From Tropicimonas sp033101155 (GTDB lineage: Bacteria; Pseudomonadota; Alphaproteobacteria; Rhodobacterales; Rhodobacteraceae), in the NCBI RefSeq assembly GCF_033101155.1, contig NZ_JAWMPX010000001.1, positions 62,001 through 126,000 on the forward strand: a DNA stretch of 64,000 nucleotides, in the 5' to 3' direction. A program made the translations under genes and the position numbers. Below, piece after piece: positions 16,868 through 25,481 of this stretch. The notes beneath the pieces were generated by a model that was given only the letters and a program-made list of their open reading frames with translations, was not told the DNA's origin and made no database searches. Position 1 is the stretch's first letter. Every line of letters starts with the position of its first letter.

Positions 16868-16879
16868 TTGGTATACCAC
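16868..16879. promoter_or_regulatory. GTATAC-type operator between azlC and the SDR gene
   Basis: TTGGTATACCAC contains the perfect 10-bp palindrome TGGTATACCA. It lies in the divergent promoter region of azlC (minus) and the SDR gene (plus). Confidence 0.6.
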
Positions 16880-17024
16880 ATGGGAGAGTAGCTCAAGAGC
16901 CGTTGGGCCGGCATGCCTGTCATGCCTCTATCGGGAGAGAGTTTTCTTGCACCCTTCGGGAGATGACCGCGACCGGATCGCGGCGCCCGAAGCGCTCCGT
17001 GCAACAGTCTGGAGGAGACGCATC

Positions 17025-17759
17025 ATGAACAGCATCATCATCACTGGCGCCGGCTCGGGAATCGGTCGCAGCACGGCGGAAGCCTTCCTGGATGCGGGCT
17101 GGTCTGTCGGGCTGGTCGGTCGCCGGGCCGCACCGCTGGAGGAAACGGCCGCCGCGCATGCAAATGCGCTGGTCCTGCCCTGCGACGTGACCGACGAAGC
17201 GGCGGTCGATGCCTGTTTCGACACAGCCGCGAAGAGCTGGGGACGGCTCGACACGGTCTTCAACAATGCCGGCGTCGCCATGAAGGGGGCACTTATCGAC
17301 GAGCTTTCCGTCGCCGACTGGCGGAACCTCATCGAGATCAACGTGACCGGCGCCTTCCTCGTCGCCCGCGCGGCCTTCCGGATCATGCGCAACCAGGACC
17401 CGCAGGGCGGCCGGATCATCAATAACGGCTCGATCTCCGCCTATGTGCCCCGCTGGGGATCGACGCCCTATACCACCTCGAAACACGCGATCACCGGGCT
17501 GACCCGGACAATCAGCCTCGATGGCAGACCTTTCAACATCGCCTGTGGCCAGATCGACATCGGCAATGCCACGACCGACATGGGCAGCACCGCTGCGGGC
17601 GGCGTGCCGCAAGCGGATGGCTCCATCGCGACGGAACCGATGATGGGCGTCGAGAACGTGGCAAACTCGGTCCTGCACATGGCGTCGTTGCCGCTGGAAG
17701 CGAATGTCCAGTTCATGACCGTGATGGCAACGGCCATGCCCTTTATTGGCCGAGGCTAG
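17025..17759 (+). CDS. SDR family oxidoreductase
   Basis: A 244-residue short-chain dehydrogenase. TGAGSGIG is near residues 8-15, NNAGVA near 83-88, the Ser in NNGSISAY and the Tyr-x-x-x-Lys in PYTTSKHAI. GGAGGA lies 8 bases before the ATG at 17025, deciding this start over an earlier in-frame ATG at 16947. The C-terminal region does not indicate a substrate. Its last 17 bases overlap the convergent transporter gene. The GTATAC operator upstream suggests it belongs to the sugar-acid regulon. Confidence 0.88.
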   Translation: MNSIIITGAGSGIGRSTAEAFLDAGWSVGLVGRRAAPLEETAAAHANALVLPCDVTDEAAVDACFDTAAKSWGRLDTVFNNAGVAMKGALIDELSVADWRNLIEINVTGAFLVARAAFRIMRNQDPQGGRIINNGSISAYVPRWGSTPYTTSKHAITGLTRTISLDGRPFNIACGQIDIGNATTDMGSTAAGGVPQADGSIATEPMMGVENVANSVLHMASLPLEANVQFMTVMATAMPFIGRG

Positions 17760-18675
17760 CCCTCAGGGCGGCTTCGCGGGCTTCGGCCTTCGTCCTGTGC
17801 CAGATATAGAGACCGGAGGCGGCGATGATCACGCCGCCGACCAGGGTCCAGACCGTCGGCCAGGTGTTGAAGAGCATGATTCCGGCGAAGCTGGCATAGA
17901 AGATCTGCAGGTACATCATCGGCGCGAGCACCGAGGCGTCTGCCCAGCGATGGGCGACCGCGGTGATCGAATGGCCGAACATGCCGAAACCGCCAATGGC
18001 AATGCAGACAGCCCAGACCGTCGGGCTGTCCGGCCACGCCCAGACCCGGAGAACGATGGGCAACAACACGAGCGTCGCGAGCCCGCTCGACCAGATCTGC
18101 TGGACGGCGTTGGTTTCCACGCCGGCGAGCATCCGGGTCATGATGAAATAGAGCGCGACCGAGAGCAGCGAGGCCAGGCTGAAGAAGATCGCCGGGTTGA
18201 AGCTTTCGCCCCAGGGCTGGACCACGACCAGCACGCCTGAGAACCCGACGAAGACGGCAATGATCCGGCGGATACCAACCTTTTCGCCGAGGAGCGGTAT
18301 GCCCAGAAGCGTCACCACGATCGGCGAGGCGAATGCGACCGCCGTGGTGATCGTCAACGGCAGGTATTTCAGCGCGATGAAGTTGAGCATCGTCGAGGCG
18401 AGCAGGAAGAAGGAGCGGAAGAGCTGGAGTCGCGGTGCGTTGGAGCGGAAAGCGTCACGTCCGTCCTGCGGAACGTAGAGCAGCAGCGAATAGACAAAAT
18501 GGCCGGCATAGCGGAAGAAGACGATCTGCATCACCGGCATGCCGATGAGGTTGAGCCACTTCGCCGAACTGTCGATACAGGTGTAGAAGGCCACCGCAAA
18601 CGCCATGGCCGCAATTCCTGCGGCGGTGCGCTCCTCCCTGGGACGGACGGAACTCACCTGTCGCTCGCATGCCAA
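17743..18675 (-). CDS. DMT-family (EamA) transporter
   Basis: About 310 residues with ten predicted membrane segments arranged as two EamA repeats (first about residues 17-150, second about 160-295). Such proteins export or import small metabolites at the inner membrane. The first in-frame start is TTG at 18675 with no good ribosome-binding site; GTG at 18657 is an alternative, so the N-terminus is uncertain. Convergent with the SDR gene, overlapping it by 17 bases. Confidence 0.82.
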   Translation of the reverse strand: MACERQVSSVRPREERTAAGIAAMAFAVAFYTCIDSSAKWLNLIGMPVMQIVFFRYAGHFVYSLLLYVPQDGRDAFRSNAPRLQLFRSFFLLASTMLNFIALKYLPLTITTAVAFASPIVVTLLGIPLLGEKVGIRRIIAVFVGFSGVLVVVQPWGESFNPAIFFSLASLLSVALYFIMTRMLAGVETNAVQQIWSSGLATLVLLPIVLRVWAWPDSPTVWAVCIAIGGFGMFGHSITAVAHRWADASVLAPMMYLQIFYASFAGIMLFNTWPTVWTLVGGVIIAASGLYIWHRTKAEAREAALRASLGQ

Positions 18676-18808
18676 AGCTGCCGTCGATGCGGCAGCGTTG
18701 TGAGACCAACGACGAGGTCGTTGCGGTGTCTTGGGAATGTCACTGTGTTTTGGGTCCCATTCTGCTGGCTGGGCCGTACTGGCCGGTCGCAGCCGAAAGC
18801 GACAAGGC

Positions 18809-18839
18809 GGCCGGGGCGGAAGATCCGCCCCGGCCTTTT
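18809..18839. terminator. terminator-like hairpin after dctM
   Basis: GGCCGGGGCGGA pairs with TCCGCCCCGGCC around a 3-base loop just downstream of the dctM stop. The T-run (TTTT) is on the plus side; on the dctM strand the hairpin is followed by GCCTTGTC only. Confidence 0.65.
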
Positions 18840-18853
18840 GAATTTGCGTCCCG

Positions 18854-20482
18854 CTACAGGAACACTGTCACGATCTGCGGCCAGGTCAACATCACGGTCA
18901 GCGCAAGCAGCTGCAGCAAGATGAAGGGCAGGAAGCCGCGGAAGATGTCGATCAGCGTGATATGCGACGGGGCAACCGACTTCAGGTAGAAGGCAGCCGG
19001 ACCGAAGGGCGGCGACAGGAAGCTCACCTGCATGTTCATACAGAACAGCACGCCAAACCAGATCGCCACATGTTGCGGATCCAGATGACCGAGGAAGCCG
19101 AGTTCCTCGACCGGAAGCTTGGACACGATCGGCAGGAAGACCGGCATGATCAGCAGCACGATGCCGATCCAGTCCATGAACATGCCCATGATCAGGAAGA
19201 TCAGCATCATGACCAGGATGATGCTCATGGTCGGCATGTCCGCCGCCACGATCATGTTGGCGACATAGGTCGGGCCACCAGCAAGCGTGTAAGCGGCTGC
19301 GAGCGCCGAGGCACCGATGGTCACCCAGAGGATGGTACCGGTGGATTTCAGCGTCCGCATCAGGCTGTCCCAGACGATCTCGAAGCTCATCTCGCGCCGG
19401 ATCGTACCGATGACGAAGACCGCGATTGCGCCCATGCCAGCAGCTTCGGTGATCCCGGTGATGCCCATGTAGATGGAGCCGAGAACAACGCCGATGACGA
19501 CGATAGGAGCGACGAGGCCCTTGCCCATTTCCCAACCAGCTTTCGAGCGCTCCTTGCCGACGACAAAGAACATGAGAGCCGCGGAGATGACCACGAGGCC
19601 GATCAGGTAGGGCAGGTCCGAGACCATCCCGAGGGCGATCGGGTCGACGCCTTCTTCAACCGCGTTCTGATTGGTGACGGTCAGGAACAGGTTGCGCACG
19701 ATCAGCGCACCGCCGGCCCAGATGAAGAACTTCGATAGGAAGCCGACGAACATCAGGGTCTTTTCCGTCCCCCTCGGCGCATCCGGATCATCCGGCGGCA
19801 GCGGGGCCTTGGTCTTGTCGATCTGCGTGGTGGCGATGATGTAGATGATGAAGAACGACGCCAGCATGAAGCCCGGCAGGAAGGCCGCCGTGAAGAGCGA
19901 CTTGATCGAGGTCTCGGTGACGAGGCCGTACATGATCAGGACGATCGAGGGCGGGATCATGGTCCCCAGCGAACCGGAAGCACAGATCGTACCGATGGCG
20001 AGGTTCTGGTTATAGCCTAGGCGCAACATCTGCGGCAGGGCGATCAGACCAAGCAGAACAACTTCCCCACCGATGATCCCGGACATGGCGGCCATGAGGA
20101 CGGCCATGAGCGAGGTCACGATGGCGATGCCGCCACGGGTACGGCTGAGCCACATGCTCAGGGAGTTGTACATATCCTTGGCAATGCCGGAGCGTTCCAG
20201 CAGCGAGGCCATGAATATGAAGAGTGGCACCGATATGAGGACATAGTTTGTCATCTGTCGGTAGATTGCCTGCCCGAGAACCGAGAGTGGTCCCCTGCCG
20301 AAACTGCCGTAAAGCAGTTCGGGACCGAACTTCATGATCAGGACAGCGACCGCAAGGAAGGCCGAGGCGAAGCCCAGCGGCATCCCGATGGCAAGCAGGA
20401 AGAACATGCCTGCCAGCAGGATAATTGAAAGCGTGGCGATACTATCGACCTTCATCCACGCGAGTAGTTCTAGGAATTCCAA
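18854..20482 (-). CDS. dctM: TRAP transporter large permease DctM
   Basis: About 540 residues of almost continuous membrane segments, as for DctM (12 or more helices). Typical segments: GMPLGFASAFLAVAVL, MTNYVLISVPLFIFMASLLERSGIA, GTICASGSLGTMIPPSIVLIMYG, and the C-terminal SFLSPPFGPAAFYLKSVAP. The middle loop with charged residues (about 250-320) is longer than in small DctMs. A TTG start at 20482 with GGAG seven bases upstream lies right at the dctQ stop; ATG at 20455 is the alternative. It forms the sodium-driven uptake system with DctQ and DctP. Confidence 0.88.
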   Translation of the reverse strand: MEFLELLAWMKVDSIATLSIILLAGMFFLLAIGMPLGFASAFLAVAVLIMKFGPELLYGSFGRGPLSVLGQAIYRQMTNYVLISVPLFIFMASLLERSGIAKDMYNSLSMWLSRTRGGIAIVTSLMAVLMAAMSGIIGGEVVLLGLIALPQMLRLGYNQNLAIGTICASGSLGTMIPPSIVLIMYGLVTETSIKSLFTAAFLPGFMLASFFIIYIIATTQIDKTKAPLPPDDPDAPRGTEKTLMFVGFLSKFFIWAGGALIVRNLFLTVTNQNAVEEGVDPIALGMVSDLPYLIGLVVISAALMFFVVGKERSKAGWEMGKGLVAPIVVIGVVLGSIYMGITGITEAAGMGAIAVFVIGTIRREMSFEIVWDSLMRTLKSTGTILWVTIGASALAAAYTLAGGPTYVANMIVAADMPTMSIILVMMLIFLIMGMFMDWIGIVLLIMPVFLPIVSKLPVEELGFLGHLDPQHVAIWFGVLFCMNMQVSFLSPPFGPAAFYLKSVAPSHITLIDIFRGFLPFILLQLLALTVMLTWPQIVTVFL

Positions 20483-20483
20483 C

Positions 20484-21290
20484 TCACTTCTCCAGAGTTT
20501 CGCGGAGATGCGCGATTTCGGTCTCGTCGACCTCGGCTCCGCTGTGGTGTTCGGGAAGCTTGTTCCAGTCAGCAATCAGGTTCGAGATCGCCTGGATGGT
20601 AACGAGAATGATGACTATCAGGATTGCAGCCTTGACCGTACCCGGAAGCGGTGGATCCCAGGCGGTGCCGAAGGTTTCCATCCGGAGGGCCCGGGTCTTG
20701 GCGTCATTGTAACCGCCCCACACCAGCGAGAAGGTGAAGAAGACGATCAGGAACGTCGACAATGCGTCCGAGGCCTTCTGCATCCAGCGGGGCATCATGT
20801 CGTAGATCACGTAGATCCGGATATGACTGCGCTGCTGCATCGCGTAGAGCCCTGCAAGCAGGAACACGAACGAGGCGATCCAGAGCGAGAGCTCGTTGGC
20901 CCAGAGGGTCGGGCGCGAGAAGACGTAGCGCGAGATAACCTCGTAGAACATCACCAGCACGATCAGGGCGACCATGATCATGCAGATCCTGGACGTGACC
21001 AGCGAGAAGATGTCGAAGAAGCCATCCGGCTCCGGTTCGATGTCACCTTTGAAATCCGACAGGTAAAGCCCGGCGAAAAGAAGCGATCCCAGGATCGCGT
21101 ATAGCATGATGGTTACAATCGGACCGCCTTCAGCCGGTCGGATCATCTCGTGCATTCCGATCGCGTCGGTCACGAAGATCTTGTTGAATACCAGCCAGGC
21201 ATAAATCAGGGCCGTAACCCCGACGAAGGCCAGCATTATGAGCCGGACAGGCTTGCGCATTGGTCCGAGCCAGAGACTTTCGGATTCCAT
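20484..21290 (-). CDS. dctQ: TRAP transporter small permease DctQ
   Basis: A 268-residue membrane protein, longer than the usual 160-200, with extra N-terminal membrane segments before the DctQ domain (the SRYVFSRPTLWANELSLWIASFVFLLAG region about residues 115-145). GGAGGAGGAG precedes the ATG. It is placed between dctP and dctM as usual. The longer form is typical of TRAP systems of the FcbT/chloroaromatic and sugar-acid type. Confidence 0.87.
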   Translation of the reverse strand: MESESLWLGPMRKPVRLIMLAFVGVTALIYAWLVFNKIFVTDAIGMHEMIRPAEGGPIVTIMLYAILGSLLFAGLYLSDFKGDIEPEPDGFFDIFSLVTSRICMIMVALIVLVMFYEVISRYVFSRPTLWANELSLWIASFVFLLAGLYAMQQRSHIRIYVIYDMMPRWMQKASDALSTFLIVFFTFSLVWGGYNDAKTRALRMETFGTAWDPPLPGTVKAAILIVIILVTIQAISNLIADWNKLPEHHSGAEVDETEIAHLRETLEK

Positions 21291-21334
21291 GCTCCTCCTC
21301 CAGGACGGTTGATTGTTAAGGGATTTTTGAAGTG

Positions 21335-21357
21335 GTGAGCCCCGTCAAGGGGCTCAC
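21335..21357 (-). other. hairpin between dctP and dctQ
   Basis: GTGAGCCCC and GGGGCTCAC form a perfect 9-bp stem with a 5-base loop in the dctP-dctQ gap. On the coding strand no T-run follows. It probably protects the dctP message so that the binding protein is made in excess over the permease. Confidence 0.6.
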
Positions 21358-21398
21358 TCTGGTTCTGTCCGTAGAAGCGGACAGTTTGTCAGATCAGA

Positions 21399-22412
21399 TT
21401 ACTCGATCAGGCCGAGTTCGCGCAGGAAGGTCTTGTTGGCTTCCAGGATCGCGCCGGCTTCCGGCGTACGTGTGCCCCAGTCGTCCCAGGCCTCGACAGC
21501 AGCGGCGTTGTAGGCCGCGATGTCTTCTGCAGACCATTCGTAGAGGGTCACGCCTTCGGCAGCGAGCTTGGTCGCGGCTTCGGCATTGGCCTTGTCGTTG
21601 AACAGCGACAGCTGGAAGGCGAGCTTCTGCCAAGCGGTGTCGATGATGCGCTGCTGCTGCTCGGTCAGGCCGTCCCAGACGTCCTTGTTACAGGCGAAGT
21701 GGTCAGCCGGCATCGAGTGGAACCCCGGATAGTTCGCGTGCTTCACGATCTCGTAGAGGCCGAGGCCGACGTTGTTGTTGAGGCCGGAGGCGTCGGCGCC
21801 GTCAATGATGCCGGTTTCAAGCGCTGTGAAGATCTCGGTGAAGTCCATCACGATCGGCGAGGCGCCGAGCTTCTGGAAGATCTCGGTCTCCATGCCCGGG
21901 GGCGAACGGAATTTCCAGCCTTCGAGATCGGCAACGCCGGAAATCGGCTTCGAGGAGGAAAGCGATTCCTGGCCGTAGATCTGCCAGCCGATCAGCTCCA
22001 TGCCATGCTCGTTATAGAGTTCGTTGGCGGTCGCTTTGCCGTCGCCGTAGTAGAGCCACATGTAACGCTGCCAAGGCGTCTGGTAGCCGCCCATCATGTC
22101 GCCGACGAACTGGAAGGCCGGGTTCTTGCCGGTCTGGTAGGCGCCGCCGGTTCCGTCACAGTCGACGATGCCGTTGATTGCGGCGTCGAAGGTCTCGGTC
22201 GTGGCAACAACCGAAGACGAGTAGAAGATTTCGAAGGTGATGTCGCCGCCGGACATCGTTTCCACGTCGTCCTTGAATTGGGCGTAGAACTTGCCGGTCG
22301 GGTGCTCGGAGGCGTAGTGCGTCTGAATCCGAAGATTTACCGGGTCGGCCATTGCAGTGGTGGCCAGAAGCGCACCGGCAATGCCGGTAACGATTGCGGA
22401 TTTGTAGTTCAT
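21399..22412 (-). CDS. dctP: TRAP transporter solute-binding protein DctP
   Basis: A 337-residue periplasmic binding protein. A signal peptide ends at about residue 22 (LLATTAMA, then DP). The DctP fold is indicated by SGGDITFEIFYSS, GWKFRSPPGMETEIFQKLGASPIVMDFTEIFTALETGIIDGAD; the Arg in KFRSP is the usual carboxylate-binding residue. It delivers an organic or sugar acid to DctQM. Genes around it suggest a tetronate, pentonate or related acid. Promoter and operator lie 70 to 118 bp upstream. Confidence 0.92.
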   Translation of the reverse strand: MNYKSAIVTGIAGALLATTAMADPVNLRIQTHYASEHPTGKFYAQFKDDVETMSGGDITFEIFYSSSVVATTETFDAAINGIVDCDGTGGAYQTGKNPAFQFVGDMMGGYQTPWQRYMWLYYGDGKATANELYNEHGMELIGWQIYGQESLSSSKPISGVADLEGWKFRSPPGMETEIFQKLGASPIVMDFTEIFTALETGIIDGADASGLNNNVGLGLYEIVKHANYPGFHSMPADHFACNKDVWDGLTEQQQRIIDTAWQKLAFQLSLFNDKANAEAATKLAAEGVTLYEWSAEDIAAYNAAAVEAWDDWGTRTPEAGAILEANKTFLRELGLIE

Positions 22413-22481
22413 AGTCTCTTTCTCCTCCCAGGCGATCCTCTTTCGCCTGATTATGTTCGCCTGATCTCAGCCAGACAGTGA

Positions 22482-22530
22482 ATGGTATACCATCCACCGT
22501 TATGCTAGCTAAGCGTGTTTCTTTGATCAA
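22482..22530 (-). promoter_or_regulatory. dctP promoter with GTATAC operator
   Basis: On the minus strand TTGATC (complement of 22525-22530), a 17-base spacer and TAGCAT (complement of 22502-22507) form a plausible promoter. The perfect 12-bp palindrome ATGGTATACCAT (22482-22493) lies just downstream at about +2 to +13, a repressor position. Confidence 0.6.
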
Positions 22531-23097
22531 CGGGTGCGTTGACTCAAAATTCAAGAGTGCTCCGCACATTTCAGGGCCAACACTGGGCAAGATGCACCGA
22601 ATTGGCTGAAATAACATTGCAGGAATATAGGATTCAGCGCTTTAGGCCGCTTCGGGACACGAACTGTCCAAAAGTGAGCGCGACGTTTCGCGCAGTCTAA
22701 TCTGGTGCTGATACCGGTTTCGGAAGGTTTCGCCTTCGACAATTCAACGAAGGGCTTCGCGAAAATGCCTATTTTTTGTGCAAAACAAGGACGGGCCGGA
22801 CAGGTTTGTTTTCGCAGCAACGAATCAATCGAATCACTGCCCGTCATCACCGGTCACCATTGGCTGCGTCCTTGCCCAAAGTGTTGATCTTTGGAACAAA
22901 CGGTTGGCCTTCACACAACGACCAAAGCTGGGCAAGGCAAGGCGCAGTCGCCACCTTGTTTCCTGCCCGCAGCCACTTCTGGAGGATGAAAACCGCTGCT
23001 CGGAGCGTGGTTTCCCCAATGTTTCAAGGCCCCACAAAACGAAGCCGGCGCAGCGGGAAACCCGATGCGCCGGCCTGTCAGCTTGGGAGGAATGAGA
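22531..23097. other. intergenic region without a recognised gene
   Basis: About 570 bases upstream of the dctP promoter. Short open frames exist on both strands but have no recognisable family, poor ribosome-binding sites and lower GC than the neighbouring genes. It may be a degraded gene or simple spacer. The only clear element is the hairpin at 23044-23074. Confidence 0.4.
23044..23074 (-). terminator. terminator of the denD-isomerase operon
   Basis: GCCGGCGCA pairs with TGCGCCGGC, with an inner CGGG-AAA-CCCG stem. On the minus strand it is followed by TTCGTTTTG, after the isomerase gene ending at 23098. Confidence 0.8.
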
Positions 23098-24030
23098 TCA
23101 AGCTGCCGGAAGAATCCGCCTCAGGCTGCGCCTGTTCGCACCACAGACGGAGAGGCCGTCGCCGCCGTAATGCTCGCACAGGAATGCGCTCTTGAAGCCG
23201 TAGCTCAGCGCCAGCGCGATGGCTGCGCGGTAGTTGATGATGCCCGAATCGAGCGGCGCAGGGTGGGTAGCGAAGGCGCCGGAAATCGGGTCCTCGACAC
23301 GCATGTAATTCTTCACATGCCAGTATTTGAGGAACGGCGCGATCTTGGCCATCATGTCCTGCCAATGCTCGACATCGCGGTGCAACCGGATCAGGTTGCC
23401 GATATCGGCATTGATTCCGACATTCGGCAGATCGACATCCTGGGTGAATTTCACCGCGCCGTCGGCCGTGCCAATATAGGTGTCTTCATACATCTCCAGC
23501 GAGACTTCGATATTCATCTCGGCCGCGTGCTTGCCAAGCTCCCGGATGCGCTCGACGGCCTTGTTGTAGATCGCAGGATCGTCCGGATTCTTCACTCCAT
23601 CGACCGTCCAGAACCAGAGCGCCTTCTTCTGCGCGTCGGTCAGGTCTCCGAAGAGGCCGAAGGTCACCGACTCGGCTCCGATTTCCGCTGCCGTTTCGAT
23701 CACCTTGTGGCAATAGGCGAGGTTGTCATCGCCCCTCTCGGGGTCGATCGGGCTCTTTCGCGAGGTGGAGATCGCCGGGATGGTCAGCCCGGCCTCTTTC
23801 ACCACGGCCATGAACTCGTTGCGGCGCGACGCTTCAAGGTCCGCAACACGGAGCCAGGAATCTGTCGGATCCAGCTCTGTGAAGCCCTCATTGGTGATCA
23901 AAGCAAGCGTCTCGGCCCAGTGCTCGGCCGGCGCGTCCTGTACGACCGTGCCATCGGCAGCCACCCCCGGGAAGGGGATCATCGCGCAGGCAATCGGCCA
24001 GTTTTCGCGGGTCCATCTGTATTTCGACAT
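23098..24030 (-). CDS. sugar phosphate isomerase/epimerase family protein (TIM barrel)
   Basis: About 310 residues of the AP-endonuclease-2-like TIM-barrel family. Predicted metal ligands are seen in VSLEMYEDTYIGT, GINADIGNLIRLH, WHVKNYM and CEHYGGDG. The start MSKYRWTRENWP at 24030 is 4 bases after the denD stop. Family members isomerise or epimerise keto sugars and inositol derivatives, or act as keto-acid isomerases. Coupling to denD points to an erythronate-like substrate. The C-terminal RRSLRRILPAA is basic. Confidence 0.78.
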   Translation of the reverse strand: MSKYRWTRENWPIACAMIPFPGVAADGTVVQDAPAEHWAETLALITNEGFTELDPTDSWLRVADLEASRRNEFMAVVKEAGLTIPAISTSRKSPIDPERGDDNLAYCHKVIETAAEIGAESVTFGLFGDLTDAQKKALWFWTVDGVKNPDDPAIYNKAVERIRELGKHAAEMNIEVSLEMYEDTYIGTADGAVKFTQDVDLPNVGINADIGNLIRLHRDVEHWQDMMAKIAPFLKYWHVKNYMRVEDPISGAFATHPAPLDSGIINYRAAIALALSYGFKSAFLCEHYGGDGLSVCGANRRSLRRILPAA

Positions 24031-24034
24031 GGCC

Positions 24035-25024
24035 TCAGGCTCCGATCTTTCCGTCAAGTTCGTCTTCGATGTGGATGCGGATGATTTCGTCGAACTCTTT
24101 TTCCGCAGTGAAACCAAGCTCGGTGGCGCGGGTCGCATCGAAGCGACGGGCCCAGCCGGCAACAATGCCCTGGATCGTCGGATCCGCCTCACGCTTGATG
24201 AGAGCGGTCACCTTCGGACCGGCAACCCGCTCCAGGGCGGCGATCTCTTCGCCAACCGTGGCCGAGATGCCCGGCATCATCAGGTTGCGGCGCGGACCGA
24301 TCAGCGATGTATCCATCGTGGCGGCATGGGTGAAGAAACCGACCGCGGCGCGCGGGGAAGCGAACCAGTGACGGACATCTTCATCCACCGGCAGCACGGC
24401 TTCCTGTCCGGAAAGCGGCTCACGCAGGATGTTGGAAAAGAAGCCGGACGCCGCCGCATTGGGCTTGCCCGGGCGGATGCAGATCGTCGGCAGGCGGATG
24501 CCAACACCGTCGAAGATACCGCGGCGGGTATAGTCCGCGAGCAGCAATTCGGAGATCGCCTTCTGCGTTCCGTAGCTGGTGAGGGGCGTGGTGAAGAAAT
24601 CGTCCGGGATACTCTCCGGGAAAGGCGCGCCAAAGACAGCGATGGAAGAGGCGAAAACCATGCGCGGGCAATAGGGTTCCTTCAGGCCCTCGGCCCGGAT
24701 CGCATCAAAGAGCCAACGTGTGCCGTCGAGATTTACGGCGTAACCGAGGTCGAAATCCGCTTCGGCCTGACCGGAAACGATTGCAGCCAGATGGATGATC
24801 AGGTCGGGACGGTCGGCGACAAGCGTCTCCGCCACGCCCGGTTTGGCGAGGTCGACAGTGCCGCATTTGGCGACGTCAGCCAGCGCGGCCGGAGCTTCCG
24901 GCAAGAACACGTCGACAAGCGCCATGCTCTCGATCGGTCCACCGAGAACCTCAGGCTCCTTGGCGATACGGTCCACGATCTTCCGTCCGACCATGCCGGC
25001 CGCGCCGATGATCAATACTTTCAT
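24035..25024 (-). CDS. denD: D-erythronate dehydrogenase (DenD-like NAD-dependent epimerase/dehydratase family)
   Basis: About 329 residues of extended SDR fold: GAAGMVG near residues 7-13, then Tyr-x-x-x-Lys in TSYGTQKAISELLL, and the substrate loop PTICIRPGKPNAAASGFFSNILREPL. This matches DenD, which oxidises D-erythronate at C2 to 2-oxo-tetronate. That product enters OtnI-OtnK-OtnC at 1887-4583. GGAG seven bases before ATG 25024 fixes the start. A uronate dehydrogenase or other sugar-acid oxidase is the alternative. Confidence 0.82.
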   Translation of the reverse strand: MKVLIIGAAGMVGRKIVDRIAKEPEVLGGPIESMALVDVFLPEAPAALADVAKCGTVDLAKPGVAETLVADRPDLIIHLAAIVSGQAEADFDLGYAVNLDGTRWLFDAIRAEGLKEPYCPRMVFASSIAVFGAPFPESIPDDFFTTPLTSYGTQKAISELLLADYTRRGIFDGVGIRLPTICIRPGKPNAAASGFFSNILREPLSGQEAVLPVDEDVRHWFASPRAAVGFFTHAATMDTSLIGPRRNLMMPGISATVGEEIAALERVAGPKVTALIKREADPTIQGIVAGWARRFDATRATELGFTAEKEFDEIIRIHIEDELDGKIGA

Positions 25025-25295
25025 CTGTCGTCTCCTTTCGGCGCCCTCGGGCGTCATGACCTTTGTGAAGGCGGCGAATCTGGCGAGCGGGATGTGTCGG
25101 AGGTCATCGGGCCTTGGATTGACGGTCCCGCAGGAATTGCCTGCCCGGACTCACATCATCCCAGGTCTCGGTGTCATGTATCGGCATTGGCCTGCGCACT
25201 CTGCGAACTGCCAGTGCGCGCAGCGGATGCCGAACCCTGGTCCTCCCGACCGGTCCTCCCCGCCAAAGTCTCCTCTCTCTGACGGTTGCCGTCTG

Positions 25296-25316
25296 TGCAT
25301 GGAATCGGTCCATGCA
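25296..25316. repeat. perfect inverted repeat TGCATGGA-N5-TCCATGCA
   Basis: TGCATGGA (25296-25303) and TCCATGCA (25309-25316) flank ATCGG. It lies 270 bp upstream of denD and 165 bp upstream of the GntR gene and could be a second operator or an RNA hairpin. Confidence 0.55.
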
Positions 25317-25379
25317 GAAGCCGTGTCTCAACCGTCCCCGAGACCATTGCACCATACTTCACGTCACGCAATGGTAAAA

Positions 25380-25390
25380 TTGTATACCAA
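25380..25390. promoter_or_regulatory. GTATAC-type operator upstream of the GntR regulator
   Basis: TTGTATACCAA keeps the GTATACCA half of the shared motif. It is 91 bp upstream of the regulator start, suggesting autoregulation. Confidence 0.55.
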
Positions 25391-25481
25391 ACACCTTTCA
25401 AAAAAATTCATAATCTTTGGCTCAGTCCATTCCCATTTCGGCACAGCATCCTAAAATGCGGGCAAGGAAGAGGAAAAGCCG

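Larger units (their letters stand above)
25025..25481. promoter_or_regulatory. divergent control region between denD and the GntR gene
   Basis: About 457 bases without a convincing gene. It holds a perfect 8-5-8 palindrome (25296-25316) and a GTATAC half-palindrome operator (25380-25390). The right part is AT-rich, as expected for promoters. Confidence 0.5.

Noticed and set aside
22705..22887. 60-codon frame in the gap upstream of dctP
   Set aside because: No good ribosome-binding site, no family resemblance, no partner gene.
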